Assembly: GCA_023375675.1 (NCBI GenBank)
Contig: JALQBC010000005.1
Coordinates: forward strand, 1,302,001-1,366,000
Reading direction: 5' to 3'
Length of the DNA stretch: 64,000 bases
Source of the DNA: Cytospora piceicola
Taxonomy: Eukaryota; Ascomycota; Sordariomycetes; Diaporthales; Cytosporaceae
Made by a program: the position numbers and the translations under genes. Below, piece by piece: positions 57,048-64,000 of this stretch. Under the pieces are notes generated by a model that was not told where the DNA came from, made no database searches, and saw only the letters and a list, made by a program, of their open reading frames with translations. Every line of letters begins with the position of its first letter. Within the stretch, counting starts at the first letter, position 1.

Positions 57048-59139
57048 CTATATCAGTCCGACCAACCTGAAATCCAGCCCCGGAATCTGCAAAGCCTCCC
57101 CATGCATGAAACCATGAACGTACGCCCCACCAACCAGTTTATAATATGTCTTATTTTCCTCCGATATACGAAATATCAATGGGACTCTCGAGCCTTTCAC
57201 AATCCATATCGAGTCCTTTCCCTCTCCATTCACAGACTGGGAGCCGAGTCCCAAGTAACCGTTGTACGTCGAAAACAACCGCTGGTATAATGCATGATAG
57301 TACTGGATGTCGTACTCGGAGGCCAGCCTGGTAGGAGAGCCCGGCCGACTTGCTTTCTGGATTACAGTATCGGCCGTGAAAGGCTGTAAGGCCTCTTCTT
57401 GGAAGCTTTCTGGATGCTTCTCGACTTTCCTGCGGAGCCACTCCAAAAAACCTGTTGCGAGATCATCAGGAGCTGGGTACCTTCCCTCCTTGCTCGTGTT
57501 TGTGAGCAGTGTTCTCCAGAATGCTTCGCATCGGTTTTCTCCTGTATGATGGACCGGCTCCAGGCTATCCAGTATTCGTAGCCATCCATGAAATGGTCTA
57601 CCCATATCCACCTCTTCTTTGGTCTCTCCAACTTCAACTATCTTGTCAAGTTGGGCAGCCTCCACAAATAGTATCCTCTCGTCTTTCGAAAATGTAGCTA
57701 TCCGCTCATGGTTTGGTGCAGCGTTGAATCTTTGGTATCCAGTGATGCCCAGTCCAAGTGAGGTTTTCGTACCATAGCTCCAGTCTGGCGCCCAAGAAGG
57801 CAAGTCTTTGAAGTTTTGGAAGTCCTGGCCCTCTACGACCGTTAACACAGTAAGATCCGAACCTTGTTTGAGTAACTGTACTGCCGCATCCACGTATACT
57901 CGGCTAACCTCCGGACCATGCAGTGAATAATTAGGGTAAAGCTTATCCTGCGGAGAGAGTGGTCCGTGAATGGCCTGGTGAATGCCAAGTAGGGAGTATA
58001 TTCTGTCCTCGGGCTTAAGGCAGTCGTAGTCCCGGCAGCGTATCAAGCTTCGCAACAAGGCTTCTGGGTGTTTGGTCAAAAAGTCGATCTTCACCGCTGA
58101 CAGTTTAGCTGGGGTCTTATAAGACGACGATTCAAGGTTGAGGTCTGCACAGACTGACGAGTTCAGCAAGTTATTCGACGCTCGAGTTGCCAAGTATCCT
58201 GAGATGGCCACGATGTGGTCCCAATCAAGTGTCAGACTGCCACAGAGAACGGTTATCTCGCGAGCCAGGACAAATTCTTGGACCACCCATGAACGTGTGA
58301 ACCAAGTCCTCTCGAGGAGTTCGACGACAGCTTGCCAATGGGCTGGGGTATGGAGATGTCCAAGAGGCGATGGGACTGATCTACCTGTCCGGAAGGATCC
58401 AAGCTCGATTAATTCCCTCTCGTTTTGAGAAAGGCTTACGAGCTTTCTCATCAAGTCCCAAGCCAATGGAGTAGACTCTTCAAGTTCCCCAAGCCATATG
58501 ATGACGTTCTCAGCCTTTAGGTATATATCCGACATCATGCTAACCTGTGAGGCACATTCTTCGGGGTGGTCCTGGTTGATACAGATAGCATCGACCCAAA
58601 CCGTTGCAAAGGCTCCGTTTCCTAATGTCGATGTCTGGCTGAGCTGTCGTAGACAGTCGTGTAAATTCTTGGTGACTAAGAGATATTGTTGATTGCAGAG
58701 CTTCAGTTCCTCCACGTCAGCATATGTTTTTAATTGCGAAGTGTTCATGGGTTATTTGGCTCGAAAGAGACAGCAAAATTCATGTCAGTGTTGACTAGTG
58801 TCTCTTTGGCTGAAGTGAGATGTCATCGGTGTTCGAAGATTGGGCGGGGATGGCAATACTTACGATGCGATACTTGCGCTGCTCGTTATTCGACGCACCA
58901 CCGGGAAGTTTGTTTAGTTCATGTCTCGTCGCAGGTCCCCATGTATATGAGAGGGCTTTGTATTTGAGGCACCAGTTCTCGAGATTTTCTACTCGAAGAT
59001 CGCAATGGATCACTCCGTCCTTAGGGTTTGGTAGAAGTTGCAACAGCCGAAAGTCTCTTGGCTTGCACAACTTGAGGGAAGGGGCGCTGTAATCTAGCGG
59101 AGGAATATACTCCAGTGTCTCATGGGACGATCTCGACAT
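57048..59139 (-). CDS. HET-domain (heterokaryon incompatibility) protein
   Basis: Two exons, 59139-58864 and about 58709-57048, join in phase for about 645 residues. The three blocks of the HET domain (PF06985) are present. YKALSYTWG lies near residue 60. VTKNLHDCLRQL and VWVDAICINQDHPEECASQV follow, and then MMSDIYLKAENVIIWLG. The remaining 450 residues form a helical C-terminal part with no recognised domain. HET proteins trigger cell death or growth arrest when unlike strains fuse. They also occur as large, fast-evolving families whose members mostly lack proven roles. The acceptor of the intron is inferred: a stop lies before MNTSQ in the same frame, so the first downstream AG that keeps phase was chosen. 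Confidence 0.85.
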
Positions 59140-59817
59140 TTCTCCGTTCTTGAAATTGGCTTATGATTATGACAGGTCTTATAGTGTTGTTTCTGTAGCT
59201 CCAGGCGCGTATGGTGTGGGTGTCGAAGCCCAATATTGTTGGTGCACTCATAAGGTTGCGAGAATAAGACCTCCCAAGCCAGGACGAAATCAACTGGAAG
59301 ATTTCAGTTGTAACTCCTGTTGTCTCTGTGTTTTGATCATGTATGCAGGATTGAGGTGGCTCGCAGGACTTCCCCCTCATGATTGGACATTTCGGGCTCT
59401 GGAAGCCACCAATGTCAGCTCGAGATGTTCTGCTCAGCTTTTGTCATACGTATGTACTGTCCACCCACCTATTTCGGAGGCAGTCTCATTTCAACTTCAC
59501 GTCAACATCGGATACTATCGGGACATTCGTCAGCAAGCAACAAAAAGTACTCTGAGCACCTTCACCAGGTCGTTATGACTATCTATAAGATCAGTCAAAA
59601 AGATTACCGATACAGAACCATATCTGTCACAACCCCGCACCATATCAAGAAACGGCTGTTCGAAGCAATAAATGATCCGCCGTCAGTAAGACCGTTCGAA
59701 CCAGCCAGGAATAACATTCCAGGGGAACTAACCGACTTGGGATGTCTAGAGAAGGTGGTACGGACAACATTCATCTCTCTACTGATATATGCCCTGTATG
59801 GTCATTGGAAGCCGTAC
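59140..59817. other. Divergent promoter region of the HET and histidine-phosphatase genes
   Basis: About 680 bases. A plus-strand frame open from about 59383 runs into the phosphatase start. Its peptide looks like leader sequence and not protein, so it was not annotated, but a longer N-terminus is possible. Confidence 0.5.
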
Positions 59818-60864
59818 ATGATGTCGAACGGTGGAGTTTTGAGTTTTACAGCCATCTCCGGCTTCTTCGAGCATGACAATGAGCCAGAAGGACCGGAATT
59901 CCGAGCTGTAAGTCGGTTAGGTCTCAATCATCGCCTGGGGATCCGTCTTACGACTTGGTCGTAACTAAGAACATATTCGCTAAATTGTGTTCTCCACTGC
60001 AGACAACCACCCATAATCTAGGATTAATCAGTCGTGGCTACAGCACGGATCGAACCTTTGATCCCAGGAATGAGAAGTCTCAATGGGAGCGTCTTATCAA
60101 CTATTTAGACCATTTAAACAGGGAGGGCGCGAGCAAGTACAAGCTCTTTTTCCTTGCGAGGCATGGCGAGGGCTACCACAACGTCAAGGAAGCTCAGGTT
60201 GGAAGAGCAGACTGGGAAGTAAGCATTCCCAACTCATCTTTTCCCAGAACAGCTCATTGATTGCATCTGCCTATATGTGTAGAGATACTGGGCTCGACTA
60301 GATGGTGACGAAGCCAGTACTTGGTTCGATGCACACTTGACCGAGAAAGGCAAGCAGCAGGCTGCAGCTATCAACACGTTCCTGAGAACATCAGCGGCAC
60401 AGAACGGAATACCACTACCTACACGACACTACACCAGTCCATTAAGCCGCTGTCTTGAAACAACAAGACTCGCTTTTTATCAGCTCGATACCGACAGTAG
60501 CAGAGAGAAACCGAAGACTGTCATCAAGGAATGCCTCAGGGAGGGGTTAGGGATCCATACATGTGACCGGCGCCGGACAAGAAGCTGGATCCACGAGACA
60601 TATCTCGACTATGAGATCGAGGACGAATTCACTGAGAACGACGAGCTTTGGAAGCCAGATATCCGGGAGTCGATGGACGACCATATTGTGCGGATCAGCA
60701 AGGCTTTGGAAGATATCTTTGAGAACGACTCCGACTCTATTGTCTCTCTGACTGCACATTCCGGTGCTATCAGGGCTTTGTATGCTGCTATTGGTCATAG
60801 GGAGACCTGGGTTGGCCCGGGAGCGATGGTGCCGGTGCTGGTCAAAGCTGATCTAGTGAAATAA
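59818..60864 (+). CDS. Histidine phosphatase superfamily protein (phosphoglycerate mutase-like, Pmu1 type)
   Basis: Exons 59818-59907, 60003-60218 and 60283-60864 join in phase for 295 residues. The catalytic RHG motif is in FFLARHGEGYHN. The later YTSPLSRCLETTRL and VSLTAHSGAIRAL give the remaining Arg and the second His of the active site. RYWARLDGDEASTWFDAHLTEKGKQQA matches fungal Pmu1-like proteins, which hydrolyse phosphate esters or act as ADP-ribose-type phosphatases and do not take part in glycolysis. The start MMSNGG lies next to the conserved FTAISGFFEHD region. The upstream in-frame sequence was judged non-coding. Substrate unknown. Confidence 0.85.
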
Positions 60865-61024
60865 ACTGCTTTTCACTCCTCTACCTGGGTACTTTTCCAA
60901 GGTACTATCGTGGCCTCTGGGCATTTTGAGCCGCAAATTAAAGAGAAATGTCCACAGTTGTCCTGGGAGCACTCTATACCTAGTCTCTCTTCGTTCTCAA
61001 GATTATGATTAGCGTCGCAGCAGC

Positions 61025-63410
61025 TCAGTGCATAGCTCGGTATTCGTTCCCACAGTCCCCGAGCCTGTCAAAGAGGGCCCTTGCCTTGTCCATCCCTGAC
61101 CCCAGTGCCGCGTTGTTGATGATCGCAATATCCTCTTCGTCCAGTGTGAACCTGAAAACGTTCAGGTTGTCATCTACATGGCTTGAGACCCCGAGCCTGG
61201 TCCCCACGATCACGGCGCCCACGGCTGGCTGCTGCAGCACCCACCGCGTCGCCACGTTGGCGAGTGAGATGGCCGGGCCATGTTTCCGGGCGATGGAGGA
61301 GAGCCTGGAGAGAAGTATCTGGAACTCGGGCCAGGTGCCCCAGGTTTCAAGCATGTCGAAGTACTGGTGGCGATGTGTGAGCTTCGAGGTGTTGCTGCGC
61401 CTGAGAGAGACGGGGTGATAGGGAGATAGGGAAGTAAGGATGTAGGGAAGTAGGAGGGAACCGTGTGATAGGGGGCACCATGGAACTGAGAGTTTTGCTG
61501 ACAGGAACTGGACTGACCTTCCGTTGGGATGGTGTGAGCTGGCTTGTTTCAGAGTATATCTCGGGGATGGGCTGGCCAAGCCACTTCTCAGACATCAACC
61601 CTCCACACTGCAAAGCGCATTAGATCACGGATATACTCTGATTGATTCAATGTAGCCGAAACTATGGAGGTGGATAATACTTACGAAGGACCCATACGTA
61701 AGCAACTTGATGCCGTACTTCTTACACACAGCACACATCTTCTGCAAAGGACGAGCATCTAGGAGTGAGAACTATGCAATTCAGCGTCAATATGTCAACC
61801 ACCTGGGCAAGCCAACCCCCCCATCGCCCTTTATTTTTGATTGTTGTCATGACAACTCACCTGAACCTGATTGGATACGAGCTCAACCGCTCCTGTCTTC
61901 TCCATAAGATACTCGCAGGCTTCTTCCGTGTGCTCTGTGTCAAAGTTGCACAGACCGATCGTGGAGACCAGTTCAGGATGCGTCTTCGTAATGTGGACCA
62001 ACTCGACCAGAATGTCTAGATACTCCTTTGCAGAATACTTTTCGGTGTGAAGGATAGTCAGTCGTATGTATATTAGGCTGGGTACGGGCGGGCTGGCTAG
62101 GTCTCATGTTGTATGTCACTCACATCGTACCAATGAAACTGCAACAGCTCGACACGGCCGCCCAACCGTCGGCACCGCTCCTTCACGCCCCCAAGGACGT
62201 ATTCAGTCGTTACGGGTTGCCCGATAGGACCGAATAGACACCACTTGGTAGCAGCGTAGACAGTGTTGCGGATTTCTGCCGGCAGCCTGTTTCGAAACTC
62301 ACCGTAGATGAGCTCGGCGTCACCCTATACACAGCCTCATGGTCAGCAATCGAATTCTTCACAACTAAAAAAAAAAACGTTCAAGAGGAGTCATGTACGT
62401 AGTGGTCCGCCATATCAACAGCACATAAACCAGATTCGACGAGCTGCGTCAGTGCCTTCTCCTGGCCCTCTGCACTCCCCGAGCCCCAGGCTGGGGACGA
62501 AAGCTGCCACAACCCATTGAAGAGTCGAGGCATCTGGTACGGCCCGAGCTGAAAAGTCTCTGTGTGGCGCTCCCGTTTCGACATATCAACGTCGAAAATG
62601 CCCTTTGGAGTGTTCGAATGGAAGGGGTCACCGGGACACAAGACAGCAAGGTAGTCGCGGACCTGCCTCTCGGCCCTGGTAAAGGGGTACCGGAGAGGCG
62701 CGGGAGAGGCGCTGGAGCAGTACCCGACGCACTCTTCCAGCACAATCAAGAGCTTTTGCAGAGCTAAGACGGTGGACTGCTCCTCTGGTTTGGCCTCCTT
62801 GAGAGCCTGCACGGCTTGGACTACGTCTCCGCTGAACCTATCGAGGAGCTGGTCTAACTCGTCTCCGGTGGTCCACGACACCTTGGCCTCGGACAGAGCC
62901 GTGACGAAGTGTGTCAAGCTTCAGCACAAGTTTGTCAGTCAGTAAAGGTCTATAAGTTGGGAACCGGGGGTGTTGGTACTATGGTAGGGCCTCTAATGCG
63001 AGCTTGCTCGAGAAGAAACACCTCGTTAAGGCAACATAGTCCAGGCATGCGCGCGAGACGACACCGTGTTGAGGAAAAAGCACACGCGCATCGGTGAGCC
63101 GCGGAGGAGACTCCTTCGACAGTTGCTTCTGGATATGATCAACGAACGGGCGTTGGTTGGTGGCTCCCTGGCTGACGAGTGTTCGTAGAGCTGATCTGAG
63201 GAGGGCGGGCGGTACTGATCACTCAAGTATTGGCGTGAGATCATCTGTCCCATTTTCCAGCACTTGAACATAGATGTTCGGCAGCTCACGGTTAGATATC
63301 AAGACATCGTCCATCATATTCCTGCGAAGAGGAGCCTAGTTTAGTATATAGCCCCGCCACACTACTCCAGCGACAACGGGCAGAACTTACACATGACCCG
63401 CTGCCGCCAT
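61025..63410 (-). pseudogene. Aldo/keto reductase with N-terminal extension; in-frame TGA at codon 41
   Basis: Eight exons fit in phase: 63410-63391, 63321-63022, 62918-62399, 62324-62124, 62037-61861, 61771-61685, 61607-61518 and 61363-61025 (578 codons including the stop). The C-terminal two-thirds is an aldo/keto reductase: AVDMADHY/GDAELIYG (Asp and Tyr of the active site), TKWCLF (Lys), LQFHWYD (His), GLCNFD and the NADPH-binding VIVGTRLGVSSHVDDN. About 240 residues before it, including VPPALLRSALRTL and HGVVSRACLDYV, match no domain I recognise. The sequence is interrupted by TGA at 63221-63219. If intron 1 instead ended at the acceptor before 63195, the TGA would be skipped in frame and the gene would be intact. 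So it may be a pseudogene, an alternatively spliced gene, or carry a sequencing error. Confidence 0.8.
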
Positions 63411-64000
63411 CTTTGCGGCGCGGTTTGGCGTCCTCGGCGGCCCTCGTGGTGTATGGTGATTGTGGTCACAGTCCACGCCAGTCTTGGAGGATCGGCTGCA
63501 AAGTAGAAATCAATCGACCTCCAGCTTCTCCAAATGTGAGCAACAAAAAGATACTCAAGGATTCCAGATATATACCCGAAACCTCATGTCGACCATGTCA
63601 ATATGGCAGATAGTTTTCCGGCCGAAATGCGAAAGACTTCTCCGCATACGCCGGTGACGACAGCCGCAGTGTACTGTGGTATTCCCGGATGACAGGGGTA
63701 GCAATGGCGGTACAGCTCTGCATATCCGCGCACGTATTGGGTATGGTTGCATGCACCTGGTTCATTGCTTAACATATTCCGACGATTCAACCGATCCACG
63801 GTGCATGTGCCAAAGACGACGACACCTTGAACGAGACCCATCCACAAATATAAAGAGGGCCTAGTCGAGATACCTTTTATGCGTTTCAGACAAAAACCAG
63901 GGTTCTACTGCTTCCTGCTACCCTTCCTCATCCCCATATAGTCTGGAATGTCTGTTCCTTTCGGGGATCGCTTGCCTCATACTCCTTAAGACGTGCCCCA
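63411..64000. other. Upstream region of the aldo/keto reductase gene
   Basis: About 590 bases to the right edge, with no supported gene. Short frames on both strands have no recognisable product. It should hold the reductase promoter. Confidence 0.55.

Noticed and set aside
59383..59817. Longer N-terminus of the histidine-phosphatase protein
   Set aside because: The frame is open, but the peptide is unlike the family and shows no codon bias. The conserved region starts next to the Met at 59818. It remains possible.
1..64000. Secondary-metabolite cluster or defence system
   Set aside because: No polyketide synthase, peptide synthetase, terpene cyclase or NLR-type gene is present. The oxidoreductases and transporter are scattered among housekeeping genes.

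Overview
This is nuclear DNA of a filamentous ascomycete (Pezizomycotina, most likely Sordariomycetes). The grounds are many short (about 50-200 nt) GT-AG introns with fungal splice signals, GC-rich third codon positions, a HET-domain (heterokaryon incompatibility) gene, and fungal versions of Sfi1, HymA/Hym1, Abp2 and a Sur7/PalI-type protein. I place 20 genes: 19 complete gene models (one with an in-frame stop) and one partial at the left edge. Exon joins were built by hand from splice signals plus reading-frame continuity. No transcript evidence was available.

Left part (1-15 kb): a possible truncated mitochondrial precursor runs off the left edge. It is followed by a Sur7/PalI-type membrane protein (1012-2017), a 4.4 kb gene-poor stretch, a small secreted orphan protein (6381-7636) and an MFS sugar or polyol transporter (8323-10615), then another 4.6 kb gene-poor stretch. 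These gaps carry microsatellites, homopolymers and a recurring palindromic motif built on TAGGTACCTA and CTTAAGTA.

Middle (15-55 kb): a dense housekeeping block. It holds an Abp2-like DNA-binding protein with four poly-glutamine tracts, a peroxisomal adenine nucleotide carrier (Ant1/PMP47 type), the NatC subunit Naa35/Mak10, ATP synthase epsilon (Atp15), complex III core protein 2 (Qcr2), RNA polymerase III subunit C82, the mitochondrial GTP/GDP carrier Ggc1, a 1976-residue coiled-coil protein with two internal repeat arrays, mitochondrial seryl-tRNA synthetase, a Sfi1-like centrin-binding protein, a 61-residue twin CX9C protein (NDUFAF8 type), cytosolic isoleucyl-tRNA synthetase and the Mo25-family protein Hym1. 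Five of these serve mitochondrial energy or translation: Atp15, Qcr2, the NDUFAF8-like factor, Ggc1 and the seryl-tRNA synthetase.

Right part (55-64 kb): more accessory in character, with a short-chain dehydrogenase, a HET-domain protein, a histidine-phosphatase (Pmu1-like) protein and an aldo/keto reductase with a long unrecognised N-terminal region. The reductase has a clean eight-exon structure but an in-frame TGA at codon 41. An alternative splice acceptor would bypass that stop without shifting the frame.

I found no complete transposon, CRISPR array, rRNA or convincing tRNA gene, and no clear novel multi-gene system. The most interesting points are the interrupted reductase, the repeat architecture of the coiled-coil protein, two GC-AG introns (in QCR2 and HYM1), the very short coding exons, the tiny NDUFAF8-like gene and the scattered palindromic motif.
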